From Paramagnetospirillum magneticum AMB-1 (GTDB taxonomy: Bacteria > Pseudomonadota > Alphaproteobacteria > Rhodospirillales > Magnetospirillaceae), in assembly GCF_000009985.1 (NCBI RefSeq), contig NC_007626.1, positions 3,093,943 to 3,157,942 of the forward strand: 64,000 nucleotides of DNA, read 5' to 3'. The first letter of the stretch is position 1. Every line of letters begins with the position of its first letter. Position numbers and translations under genes: made by a program. The notes beneath the pieces are model-generated. The model ran no database searches. It saw only the letters and a program-made list of their open reading frames with translations, and was not told the origin of the DNA. Shown here piece by piece: positions 52,940-60,354 of this stretch.

Positions 52940-53718
52940 CCGAAGATGGCCTTTACCACCTCTTCCAGCCCGGCCTTGACTTCCGGGTCGTCGGACAGGG
53001 GCTCGACCATGGTGACCTGCACGGCGTCGCGGACGGCAAGACCGGCCTGCATCAGGGTGGCGCAATAGACCAGCAGGCGGGTGGAAACCCCTTCCTCCAG
53101 GTCGTGGCCCTTCAGGGCCCGCAATCGTTGGGCCAGCAGGATCAGCGCCTGGACCTTGCCTTCCTCCAGCCCGGATTCCTCGGCGACCACGCGGCGCTCG
53201 AGATCGGGGGCGGGAAAGTCGAATTCGATGGCCATGAAGCGTTGGCGGGTCGAGGGCTTCAACTGCTTCAGGACGTTCTGGTAACCGGGATTGTAGGAGG
53301 CCACCAGCATGAATTCCGGCGGGGCCGCCAGCATCTCGCCGGTGCGCTCCAGGGGCAGGATGCGCCGGTCGTCGGTCAGCGGGTGCAGCACCACCGTGAC
53401 GTCCTTCCTGGCCTCGACCACCTCGTCCAGATAGCAGACGCCACCCGACCGCACCGCGCTGGTCAGCGGCCCGTCGGTCCACACCGTGTCGCCGCCCTTG
53501 AGCAGATAGCGCCCGGTGAGATCGGCGGCGGTCAGGTCGTCATGACACGACACGGTGAACAGGGAGCGGCCCAGCCGGGCCGCCATATGGGCGACGAAGC
53601 GGGTCTTGCCGCAGCCGGTGGGGCCTTTGAGCAAGAGCGGCAGGCGGTGCCGCCAGGCCAGCTCGAACAGAGCGCATTCGTTGCCTTGGGGCAGGTAGAA
53701 GGGCAAGGATTCAGACAT
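52936..53718 (-). CDS. norQ: NorQ, MoxR-class AAA ATPase for NOR maturation
   Basis: 260 residues. Walker A LLKGPTGCGKTRFV near residue 30, Walker B VCYLDEVVEARKDV near residue 94, and VASYNPGYQN sensor segment near residue 139. CbbQ/NirQ/NorQ ATPases remodel client enzymes together with a VWA partner. GGAGAA precedes the ATG at 53718. It is separated from norB by a hairpin terminator. Confidence 0.95.
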   Translation of the reverse strand: MSESLPFYLPQGNECALFELAWRHRLPLLLKGPTGCGKTRFVAHMAARLGRSLFTVSCHDDLTAADLTGRYLLKGGDTVWTDGPLTSAVRSGGVCYLDEVVEARKDVTVVLHPLTDDRRILPLERTGEMLAAPPEFMLVASYNPGYQNVLKQLKPSTRQRFMAIEFDFPAPDLERRVVAEESGLEEGKVQALILLAQRLRALKGHDLEEGVSTRLLVYCATLMQAGLAVRDAVQVTMVEPLSDDPEVKAGLEEVVKAIFG

Positions 53719-53730
53719 GAATTTCTCCGG

Positions 53731-53764
53731 AAAAAAGGGGCGGCCGCCGCAACGCGGCCGCCCC
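53731..53764 (-). terminator. Terminator-like hairpin between norB and norQ
   Basis: On the minus strand GGGGCGGCCGC pairs with GCGGCCGCCCC through an 11-bp perfect stem with a 6-base loop (53737-53764), followed directly by six T residues (53736-53731). This is a textbook Rho-independent signal, placed after norB and only about 13 bases before norQ. It should reduce norQDEF expression relative to norCB. Confidence 0.8.
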
Positions 53765-53775
53765 GATCCCAAGAC

Positions 53776-55095
53776 TTATTGGGCCGGCTTGGCCTTGCCG
53801 GGAACCACCAGCGACCAGACGATCATGACGACACCGATGAAGGTGGCGACACCGGCGCCCAGGCGCATCCAGTAGAACAGGCCGAGCTGGTCCTGGACTT
53901 CCATGAAGCCCATGCCCATCACCCGCTGGAGATGGCTCTGCACCACTCCGGCGAAGGTCAGCGCGAAGGTCATGAAGGTCACGCCCGACGAGGTGATCCA
54001 GAAGCCCCACATGTTGAGCAGCTGGTTGTAGGGCTCACGCTTCAAGATATTGGGCATGGCATAGGTCATGATGGCGATGTTGATCATCACATAGGCGCCG
54101 TAGAACGCCAGATGACCGTGGGCCGCCGTGACCTGGGTGCCATGGGTGATGTAGTTGACCGGAGCCAGCGTGTGCAGGAAGCCCCACACCCCGGCGCCGA
54201 AGAACGCGAAGACCGAGCAGCCCAGCGACCACAGCAGAGCCGCCTTGTTGGGGTGGTTGCGGCCGCCCTTCCACACCATCATGAAGGCGAAGACCACCAT
54301 GGCGAAGAACGGAGCCACTTCCAGGGTGGAGAACACCGAGCCGATCCACTGCCAGTAGCCGGGGGTGCCGATCCAGTAGTAGTGGTGGCCGGTGCCCAGG
54401 ATGCCGGAGAACAGCGCCAGGCCGATGATGACGTACAGCCACTTCTCGACCACTTCGCGGTCGACGCCGGTCAGCTTGATCATCAGGAAGGCCAGGATGG
54501 AGGCCATGACCAGCTCCCACACGCCCTCGACCCACAGATGAACGACCCACCACCAGAAGATCTTGTCCATGATCAGGTTGGCGGGGTTGTAGAGCGAGAA
54601 CAGGAAGAAGACGGCGATGCCCCACAAGCCCAGCAGCAGGACGTTGGTGATGGCGGTCTTGCGCCCCTTCAGCACCGTCATGGTGATGTTGAACAGGAAC
54701 ATCAGCGCCACGACGACGATGGCCAGCTTGATCCACAGGGGCTGTTCCAGGAACTCGCGTCCCTCGTGAATGTGGAACAGATAGCCCACCACGGCGGCGG
54801 CGGCCCCGATCAGGAACAGCCAGAACTGAACGATGGCCAGCTTGGTGCTGTACAGCTCGGTCTCGGCTTCCTCGGGGATCAGGTAGTAGGACGCGCCGAA
54901 GAATCCCATCAACAGCCAGACGATCAGGGCGTTGGTGTGGATCATGCGGGCGATGTTGAACGGCAGCAATTCGGACAAGGTGTTGGGCATCACGACGATG
55001 GTGCCGATCACCAGTCCGAACAGAATCTGGGCGACGAACAGGCCAAGCGCTCCGGCAAAGAAGTAGAGCGCGACTTTTTGCGATTCATATTTCAT
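53776..55095 (-). CDS. norB: Nitric oxide reductase catalytic subunit NorB
   Basis: 439 residues with about 12 membrane helices. Reduces NO to N2O at a haem b3-FeB centre. Ligand histidines and catalytic surroundings are visible in IARMIHTNALIVWLLMG, FWWWVVHLWVEGVWELVMA (FeB histidine plus the glutamates), GTGHHYYWIG and the last helix GHLAFYGAYVMINIAI. No quinol-oxidising N-terminal extension is present, so this is the cytochrome c-dependent cNOR, in agreement with norC upstream. GGGGGAGC precedes the ATG. Confidence 0.97.
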   Translation of the reverse strand: MKYESQKVALYFFAGALGLFVAQILFGLVIGTIVVMPNTLSELLPFNIARMIHTNALIVWLLMGFFGASYYLIPEEAETELYSTKLAIVQFWLFLIGAAAAVVGYLFHIHEGREFLEQPLWIKLAIVVVALMFLFNITMTVLKGRKTAITNVLLLGLWGIAVFFLFSLYNPANLIMDKIFWWWVVHLWVEGVWELVMASILAFLMIKLTGVDREVVEKWLYVIIGLALFSGILGTGHHYYWIGTPGYWQWIGSVFSTLEVAPFFAMVVFAFMMVWKGGRNHPNKAALLWSLGCSVFAFFGAGVWGFLHTLAPVNYITHGTQVTAAHGHLAFYGAYVMINIAIMTYAMPNILKREPYNQLLNMWGFWITSSGVTFMTFALTFAGVVQSHLQRVMGMGFMEVQDQLGLFYWMRLGAGVATFIGVVMIVWSLVVPGKAKPAQ

Positions 55096-55112
55096 GTTTC
55101 TTGCTCCCCCTT

Positions 55113-55562
55113 TTAGCCGGAAACCTTGGGCGGCCAGTTCTGGGTGTTGACTTCGCTGGTCCACTTGAAGAAGTCGACCAGATCATCCAGCTCCTTTTCG
55201 GTGATATCGAAATGGGGCATCTGCCGCCGGCCCTCGATGCCGGTGGGCATGCTCTTGATCCAGTTCTTCAGGCCATCGCGGGCCGCCGCTGCGTCTTCGC
55301 GGCCGCCGTAGCGCACCCAGACATTGCCCAGTTCAGGAGCGAAATAAGCCCCCTCGCCCATGATGGTGTGGCAATCGATGCAGGCATTCTTTTCCCAGAC
55401 ATGCTTGCCCGCCGCCACGGACGGGGTGACGGGGTGGGACTTTTCCATGTCGTTGACGGTCGAGACGCTGTGTCCCACAAGCCCGACGAAGACGATGAAA
55501 AAGAAAGCCGTGCCGCCATAAAAGATATTTCTGGCGGCGGATTTTGTTAGCACTTCCGACAT
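55113..55562 (-). CDS. norC: Nitric oxide reductase cytochrome c subunit NorC
   Basis: 149 residues. A membrane anchor (FYGGTAFFFIVFVGLVGHSV, about 18-38) and a c-type haem site CIDCHTIMGEGAYFAPEL near residue 70, with the axial methionine probably in RRQMPHFD. It passes electrons from soluble cytochrome c to NorB, 17 bases downstream. Upstream, GGAGGAGCGC is the ribosome binding site. It is only about 14 bases after the Crp/Fnr gene. Confidence 0.97.
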   Translation of the reverse strand: MSEVLTKSAARNIFYGGTAFFFIVFVGLVGHSVSTVNDMEKSHPVTPSVAAGKHVWEKNACIDCHTIMGEGAYFAPELGNVWVRYGGREDAAAARDGLKNWIKSMPTGIEGRRQMPHFDITEKELDDLVDFFKWTSEVNTQNWPPKVSG

Positions 55563-55576
55563 TGCGCTCCTCCGGT

Positions 55577-56392
55577 TCAAACGTTTCGGAAATTCCGATA
55601 GGCGGCCAGCTGCTTGTGCTGGGCCGTGCTTCCGTCCTGGGTCGCCACCCCGAGTTCCCCCTCGAGCAGGCGGCGCAGGGCCGAAATGTCATTGAGAATG
55701 ATGGTGTTGCGATTGCGCCGCTCGACGCCGGCCTCGGCCAGCCGGGTCAGCGAGCGGGCGAAATGGGCGGGCGTCATGCCCAGTTGGCCGGCAATGGCCT
55801 TCTTGGGGATGTCCAGGACGAAGGACTGGTCGGCCCCGGCCTGCTCCGCCTGCTCCAGCAGAAAGGCGGCCAGACGCTGTACCCCGGTCAGGCAGCGCTG
55901 CGCCATCAGGGCGTTGGCCAGGGTCTGGGTATTGGCGGCGATCAGGCCGAGAAAGGCGTTGGCCAGGGCGCCGCTGCGTTCGAGGGCGACAAGCACCGCC
56001 CGCCGGGGCAGCTTCATGACCACGGGCGCCGCCATGGCCTCGGCGCTGAACATGTGGCGGCCGGCGAACAGGTCGGCCACCCCCAGTATGCCCGGCGCGC
56101 TGATGCCGTCGACGATGACGCCGTCGGGCCCCTGCAGGACCACCGTGCCGCGCAGCACCACGTAAAGGGCGTCGGCCGGCGCCTGGGTGTCGAAGAGCGG
56201 CGTGGTCTCGGCGAATCGGAAAACCTCGGCCTCGGCCGCCAGATCCGCCAACTGATCCGGCGACAGCAGGGTGAAGGGCGGAACCTGCCTCAGCCGGTCC
56301 AGAGCCTGCCGCTCTGGACGCCGGCGCGGCCAGCCATCGAAAACGGGAGGTGGGGCGCGCCCCCCTGCGGATAGCGCATCGCTCAATCTCAT
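55577..56392 (-). CDS. Crp/Fnr family regulator of the NnrR/DNR type
   Basis: 271 residues. Cyclic-nucleotide-like beta-barrel about 60-165 (FRFAETTPLFDTQAPADALYVVLRGTVVL), dimer helix, then a winged HTH about 210-255 (DIPKKAIAGQLGMTPAHFARSLTRL). It lacks the N-terminal cysteine set of iron-sulfur FNR, fitting the haem/NO-sensing NnrR/DNR class by analogy. The recognition helix has alanines where FNR has Glu and Ser, keeping the Arg, so its site preference may differ from the TTGAT box. GGAGGAGCAAAGG precedes the start. It sits at the head of the nor operon. Confidence 0.88.
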   Translation of the reverse strand: MRLSDALSAGGRAPPPVFDGWPRRRPERQALDRLRQVPPFTLLSPDQLADLAAEAEVFRFAETTPLFDTQAPADALYVVLRGTVVLQGPDGVIVDGISAPGILGVADLFAGRHMFSAEAMAAPVVMKLPRRAVLVALERSGALANAFLGLIAANTQTLANALMAQRCLTGVQRLAAFLLEQAEQAGADQSFVLDIPKKAIAGQLGMTPAHFARSLTRLAEAGVERRNRNTIILNDISALRRLLEGELGVATQDGSTAQHKQLAAYRNFRNV

Positions 56393-56521
56393 GATCCTTT
56401 GCTCCTCCTGGGGAGTCCGGGCCCACGGCGAATCCGGTGGCGCCATGACGGCGCCTCTCCGAACCCGGTTGACTGGAAACCCTGTAAAACGCGTGTGCCG
56501 AATGGGCCGAGGCCCGGAACG

Positions 56522-56929
56522 TCAGACGATGGACGGCGGAGCGCGTGAAAAACCGTCGCCGGGCTGCCGGCGGGTTGGAGGAAGAATCTGGGCCCTGGAT
56601 GCCGGCCCGATGCGGATGGCCAGGGCCAGCCGGAAAACGCCAGCCCCGGCCGGTGCGGCGAGAAGCTGGGAGACGGCCGGAACGCAATGCTGGCAATGAG
56701 CCGCCTTGACCTGACCGCCGGCGGCCTTCGCCTTGGAGCAGATGGAGGCGGCAAGGTCGATCAGGACCTGATCGGCCGCACCGCCCTGCGACAGGCCGGA
56801 GACCATTCCGCCGCCGCCGCCCACACCCATGCCCACGGCATTGGTCGTCCACTGCACCGCCAGACCGACGACCAGCAGGCAGACCAGCAAACGCGACAGC
56901 AGGGTGGGGTTCAGTGCGGAGCGGTTCAT
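56522..56929 (-). CDS. DUF2946-like small Cys/His protein (second copy)
   Basis: About 135 residues. A membrane/signal helix (LLVCLLVVGLAVQWTTNAVG), a Gly-rich turn, then ICSKAKAAGGQVKAAHCQHCVPAVSQLLAA and an RAPPSIV tail that parallels RGPPSIS of the copy at 20387-20824. Its start may also be the upstream ATG at 56941. It is upstream of the Crp/Fnr gene on the same strand with about a 130-base gap. Likely a copper- or nitrosyl-stress accessory, by location only. Confidence 0.65.
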   Translation of the reverse strand: MNRSALNPTLLSRLLVCLLVVGLAVQWTTNAVGMGVGGGGGMVSGLSQGGAADQVLIDLAASICSKAKAAGGQVKAAHCQHCVPAVSQLLAAPAGAGVFRLALAIRIGPASRAQILPPTRRQPGDGFSRAPPSIV

Positions 56930-56963
56930 GGCAAACACCATAGAACGCAACAGGAAAACAGCT

Positions 56964-56977
56964 TTGATTTTGGTCAA
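56964..56977 (-). promoter_or_regulatory. FNR/NnrR-type box near the second DUF2946 gene
   Basis: TTGAT-TTTG-GTCAA, close to the FNR consensus. Its centre is only about 41 bases before the gene's ATG, so if it were at -41.5 the mRNA would be leaderless; it may instead be a second, repressing or auxiliary site. Confidence 0.55.
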
Positions 56978-57016
56978 GCACCAAGATCCGGCAAAATCAG
57001 CCAAAACTGAGCTTCA

Positions 57017-57030
57017 TTGACTTTGGTAAA
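57017..57030 (-). promoter_or_regulatory. Second FNR/NnrR-like box upstream of the second DUF2946 gene
   Basis: TTGAC-TTTG-GTAAA, one base off the palindrome. Centred about 95 bases before the ATG; at -41.5 this gives a leader of about 53 bases, a good geometry for an activated promoter. The pair of sites, 53 bases apart, suggests tight oxygen/NO control. Confidence 0.5.
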
Positions 57031-57266
57031 GACCCAAAGCCACCGGCAATGACCATGAAGGAAATAAGGAGAAACAACTGACCACCTTGGAACCTCTTGA
57101 ATCAACAATGGCATTATCGTCACAAACTTGACTTCATCATCAGAAGGATAGACCATATAATAATCAAGGTTAATTGAATGAAATGCTCGAAATCCAAAAG
57201 GACATATAACCTTCTGCCGCGCCGAACCCGTTCCCAACCGGGGGCGAGGTCAAGGAGAATCCCGCA

Positions 57267-57422
57267 ATGAACGAGAAACAGGTCGGCTTGCTGATCATCG
57301 GCCCCATGATCATCGGCACGGCGATACTGCTGTATCGCCATCACGCCCTGGGGCTGAAGGCGGTGGCTGCGGTAGCGGTGGCGGTCATCACCGTCGCCAC
57401 CTTCATGTTCGTGACGCTATGA
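57267..57422 (+). CDS. Small hydrophobic membrane protein, 51 aa
   Basis: 51 residues, MNEKQVGLLIIGPMIIGTAIL then LYRHHALGLKAVAAVAVAVITVATFMFV. Two membrane segments around a short basic loop. AAGGAG sits nine bases before the ATG. The stop overlaps the end of the convergent DUF2478 gene by six bases. It may be a respiratory-complex accessory peptide; unknown family. Good ribosome binding site and clean hydrophobic pattern support it as real. Confidence 0.55.
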   Translation: MNEKQVGLLIIGPMIIGTAILLYRHHALGLKAVAAVAVAVITVATFMFVTL

Positions 57423-57968
57423 CGCCGGAAAACATCCAGGCGCCCCATTCCTGGTCCGCCGCCACCAGAGGGCGATGGCCCGGAGGTCGGGGGCGATGGC
57501 CGTCCCGAACTCGCCGGTGAAGTCGGCCCACCGGTCGGCGTGGCGATGGTGGACGGAGGTCAGCACCGGCACGCCCCGGGCGGCGGCGGCCATGATCTCG
57601 GCGAGAAAGCCGCTGCCCTCGGCCTCCAGCTTGCCGAATTTGTTGACCACCAGCAGATCCAACGGTGCCGCCAAGGCATGGCGGAGCACGGCGCTGGCCT
57701 CGGCAACCCCGGCGGGGTCGACGCTGCAACAGCTCGCCCCCTCGCCCAGGCGCTGGGAGATCAGAAAGCTCTCATCCCCGCCGAGATCATAGAGAATGAC
57801 GTCTCCGGCGCAGGGACGCCCCTCGGCGGCCCGGCGCTGGATCAGGCCAAGGACGCGATAGCCTCGCGCCGCCTGCTCCCGCGCGAAGCACTCCAGAATG
57901 GCATTGGCGTTCACGCCGTCGCCGTAGAGGACGGCCCCACACAGGCAGGGGGCGATGCTTCCATCCAT
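57417..57968 (-). CDS. DUF2478 family protein (Mo-linked)
   Basis: About 183 residues starting MDGSIAPCLCGAVLYGDG. The LLVVNKFGKLEAEGSGFLAEI segment near residue 107 and the NTPase-like layout match DUF2478 proteins, which cluster with molybdate genes. No canonical P-loop is apparent. AAGGGG lies about eight bases before the ATG at 57968; a longer start at 58004 would overlap the ModE-like operator. Function likely in Mo/W homeostasis. Confidence 0.75.
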   Translation of the reverse strand: MDGSIAPCLCGAVLYGDGVNANAILECFAREQAARGYRVLGLIQRRAAEGRPCAGDVILYDLGGDESFLISQRLGEGASCCSVDPAGVAEASAVLRHALAAPLDLLVVNKFGKLEAEGSGFLAEIMAAAARGVPVLTSVHHRHADRWADFTGEFGTAIAPDLRAIALWWRRTRNGAPGCFPAS

Positions 57969-57983
57969 CTCCGGATCCCCTTT

Positions 57984-58008
57984 CGCTATATACATGAACA
58001 CCATATCG
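57984..58008 (-). promoter_or_regulatory. ModE-like operator upstream of DUF2478
   Basis: CGCTATATACATGAAC leads into ACCATATCG, an imperfect dyad that fits the ModE box (CG-N-TATATA, spacer, TATAT-N-CG). It sits about 16-40 bases before the DUF2478 start, overlapping a plausible promoter. The first sixteen bases are identical to the site upstream of modA. Confidence 0.7.
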
Positions 58009-58071
58009 CATTGCGCGCAAAGGAGCGGACTCTCCCCCGGCGTGACGGTGAGTCCCGAACCGGCCGGAGAG

Positions 58072-58866
58072 CTATTCCACGGCCAGGATGACGTGGGAGG
58101 CCTTGAACAGGGCCCAGGCCGCCGTGCCGGGCCGAAGCCCCAGTTCGTCGGCCCCGTCCCGGGTGATCATGGAGGTGAGGACCTTGCCGCCGCCGATGTC
58201 CAGGGTGATCTCGCAACTGACCGGCCCGTCCTCGCGACGGGCAACGGTGCCAAGGATACGGTTGCGCGCCGAGACGGCAGGCAGGGCGTCGCCGGTGGCC
58301 AGCATCACGAAGGAGGCCTTGACCAGGGCGGTGACGCCCTGCCCCACGGCGATCCCCAGGTCGCGGACACTCTCCTCGGTGATCGTGGCGGCCAGCGTCA
58401 CCTGGTCGTTGAGCCGCAAAATCACTTCGGCGTTGACGCTGCCTTGGCGGATTTCGGCAACGGTGCAGCGAAAGGCGTTGCGGGCGCTTGTCTTCATGCC
58501 GAGGCTCCGGAGCAGAACGATGGGATCGATGGGCGTGCTGGCATCGCTGAACATGGCGGCGACGCGGGACAGCCGCTCTTCAAGCAGATGAAAGGCGGTG
58601 ATCAGCGCCTTGCCGTCCCCGGTGACCACGGCACCGCCGCCGTTGCGGCCGCCGGTCTGGGCCGCCACCGCCGGACGCGGCAACAGATTGTTGACGGCGT
58701 TGAGCGCGTCCCAGGCCGCCTTGTAGCTGAGGCCGACCGCCTGGGCCGCCTTGGTGATGCTGCCGTGCCGGTCCACGGCTTCCAGCAGGGCGATGCGATC
58801 GCGACCCACTGGCGACCGGCCGCCGCCCCTCAGGGCTAAAATGGCTTCGATTTTACTGTCGGTCAC
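58072..58866 (-). CDS. modE: ModE family molybdate-responsive regulator
   Basis: 264 residues. N-terminal winged HTH (RIALLEAVDRHGSITKAAQAVGLSYKAAWDALNAVN) followed by two TOBE/Mop-like domains (SARNAFRCTVAEIRQGSVNAEVILRL and SARNRILGTVARREDGPVSCEITL) that bind molybdate or tungstate. It represses or activates Mo genes at CGTTATATA-type sites. I use the GTG at 58866, eight bases after GAGGGG; a GTG at 58875 is less well spaced. Start codon and ribosome binding site lie inside a 21-bp inverted repeat. Confidence 0.93.
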   Translation of the reverse strand: MTDSKIEAILALRGGGRSPVGRDRIALLEAVDRHGSITKAAQAVGLSYKAAWDALNAVNNLLPRPAVAAQTGGRNGGGAVVTGDGKALITAFHLLEERLSRVAAMFSDASTPIDPIVLLRSLGMKTSARNAFRCTVAEIRQGSVNAEVILRLNDQVTLAATITEESVRDLGIAVGQGVTALVKASFVMLATGDALPAVSARNRILGTVARREDGPVSCEITLDIGGGKVLTSMITRDGADELGLRPGTAAWALFKASHVILAVE

Positions 58867-58919
58867 GGCTGCCACCCCTCGTCATGTATGCGCACTATAT
58901 GACGAGGGGTGGCAGCCGT
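58865..58919 (-). promoter_or_regulatory. Perfect 21-bp inverted repeat over the modE ribosome binding site
   Basis: Two perfect 21-base arms at 58865-58885 and 58899-58919 (core GCTGCCACCCCTCGTCAT) enclose a 13-base loop GTATGCGCACTAT. In the modE mRNA the second arm contains GAGGGG and the first bases of the GTG start. A transcript read through from mop would fold this into a very stable stem, hiding the ribosome binding site. The loop/flank TCATGTAT...TATATGA also resembles a ModE half-site pair, so the DNA could be an autoregulatory operator. Confidence 0.8.
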
Positions 58920-58944
58920 CAGCCGAAAAATGCCCGGGAGGGCG

Positions 58945-59148
58945 TTACTTGCCGATGATCACTTCCGACGACTTGATGATCGCCTGGACGTCGTCGCCGA
59001 CCTTGAGGGCGAGATCGTCGACGGCCTCGTTCGACACCAGCGAGGTGATGGTCTGGCCGCCGATATCCACCTTCACCTTGGCAACGATCTGCCCCTTGTC
59101 GATGGCGACGACCTTGCCCTTCAGATTGTTGCGAGCACTGAGCTTCAT
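58945..59148 (-). CDS. mop: Mop-type molybdopterin/molybdate-binding protein
   Basis: 67 residues, one TOBE domain (SARNNLKGKVVAIDKGQIVAKVKVDIGGQTITSLVSNEAVDDL). Molbindins store or buffer molybdate/tungstate as hexamers. GGAGATA precedes the ATG. It lies upstream of modE on the same strand; a stable hairpin starts 26 bases after its stop. Confidence 0.95.
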   Translation of the reverse strand: MKLSARNNLKGKVVAIDKGQIVAKVKVDIGGQTITSLVSNEAVDDLALKVGDDVQAIIKSSEVIIGK

Positions 59149-59565
59149 GGGAATATCTCCAATCAAATCCACGATCGATCTCATATCGATCCCAACAACG
59201 CAGCGTATACCCGACAAATACACGGTCAATATCGCCAATGGTCTAGCGCCGGACACAGACCGCTATTTACAGGAGCAGCCAAGCGCCATAAATAAACAAG
59301 CACTTTCAACGGACACTCCCGCCGCTGTATCGTCGCGATAAATATCGGATTTGACTGCAATGCATTTTTCGCAATAGCCCATGAATGCAATTTATTTTGT
59401 CCTATCCTTCACAAGCCCTACCTGCGTACCGCAGGTTAACGACATAACGACTTTGCGGCCGGGAAAATCGGGCATCATTCCGGGCCGCACCGGAATCCCG
59501 GTTGCCGCGGAGGATGGCTCGCTATATACATGAACTACATTTCGACGTGATTCAGGAGCAAACCG
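59149..59565. other. Divergent mop-modA intergenic region
   Basis: About 417 bases of AT-richer sequence. Includes ATCGAT-CTCAT-ATCGAT near 59175 on the mop side, a small hairpin CCTGCG/CGCAGG near 59420-59435, and the ModE-like site at 59520-59544 on the modA side. No gene supported. Confidence 0.4.
59520..59544 (+). promoter_or_regulatory. ModE-like operator upstream of modA
   Basis: CGCTATATACATGAAC followed by TACATTTCG, nearly the same as the site at 57984-58008. It ends 21 bases before the modA start, overlapping the expected core promoter, consistent with repression when molybdate or tungstate is plentiful. Confidence 0.7.
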
Positions 59566-60336
59566 ATGCTGATGAAGCGCCTGTTGGGGGCCGCCACCGG
59601 CCTCGCCCTTTCCCTGGCCGCCGCGCTGCCGGCCCATGCCGAGGACGTGGTGGTGTTCGCCGCCGCCTCGCTGACCAACGCCCTCAACGAAATCGGCGAG
59701 TCCTTCACCTCCCGGACCGGCCACAGGATGATCCCCTCCTACGCCGCCTCCTCGGCCCTGGCCAAGCAGGTGGAACAGGGCGGCCCCGGCCAGGTCTTCG
59801 CCTCGGCCGACCTCCAGTGGATGGACTATCTGGCCGGCAAGAAGCTGATCAATCCGGACTCCCGCTTCAATCTGCTGGGCAACACCCTGGTTCTGGTCGC
59901 CCCCGTGGACTCCAAGCAGGCCAGGATCGAGCTGACGCCCAAGACCGACATCGCCGCCCTGGCCGGGTCGGGCCGCATCGCCACCGGCAACCCCGATTCC
60001 GTCCCCGTCGGCCTCTACTTCAAGCAGGCCATGGAACGGGCCGGGCAATGGAAGGCGCTGGAGACCAAGATCGCCGCCACCGATTCCGTGCGTGCCGCCC
60101 TGGCCTTCGTCGAGCGCGGCGAGGTGCCGCTGGGCGTGGTCTACGCCACCGATGCCGCCGTTTCCAAGAAGGTCAAGGTGGTCGGCGTGTTCCCCGACAC
60201 CATGCACGACCCCATCATCTATCCCTTCGCGCTGATCGCCGGCAGGGAAAGCCCCGCCGCCAAGGCCCTGCTCGACACGATCAAAGGCCCCGAGGCCAAG
60301 GCTGTCTTCGTCAAGTACGGTTTCAAGATCAACTGA
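59566..60336 (+). CDS. modA: Molybdate/tungstate-binding periplasmic protein
   Basis: 256 residues. Signal peptide about 1-25 (LLGAATGLALSLAAALPAHA). The oxyanion-binding residues are in FAAASLTNALNEIGE and SYAASSALAKQVEQGGP, and VYATDAAVSKKVKVVG is a family segment. Binds molybdate or tungstate for an ABC importer. No modB or modC follows; instead NifX-like and modD genes are next. CAGGAGC precedes the ATG. Confidence 0.93.
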   Translation: MLMKRLLGAATGLALSLAAALPAHAEDVVVFAAASLTNALNEIGESFTSRTGHRMIPSYAASSALAKQVEQGGPGQVFASADLQWMDYLAGKKLINPDSRFNLLGNTLVLVAPVDSKQARIELTPKTDIAALAGSGRIATGNPDSVPVGLYFKQAMERAGQWKALETKIAATDSVRAALAFVERGEVPLGVVYATDAAVSKKVKVVGVFPDTMHDPIIYPFALIAGRESPAAKALLDTIKGPEAKAVFVKYGFKIN

Positions 60337-60354
60337 GACGCGGCAGGCCCTGCC

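Larger units (their letters stand above)
56930..57266. other. Divergent AT-rich intergenic region
   Basis: About 337 bases, AT-rich compared with its surroundings. It contains the two FNR-type boxes above and further TTGA/TCAA words (for example ATCAAGGTTAATTGA around 57159-57175). It serves the minus-strand DUF2946 gene and the plus-strand micro-gene at 57267. No larger gene is supported. Confidence 0.4.

Noticed and set aside
56440..56505. TTGACTGGAAACCCTGTAAAA as an FNR box ahead of the Crp/Fnr gene
   Set aside because: Spacing between half-sites is wrong for a TTGAT-N4-ATCAA dyad and the second half does not match.
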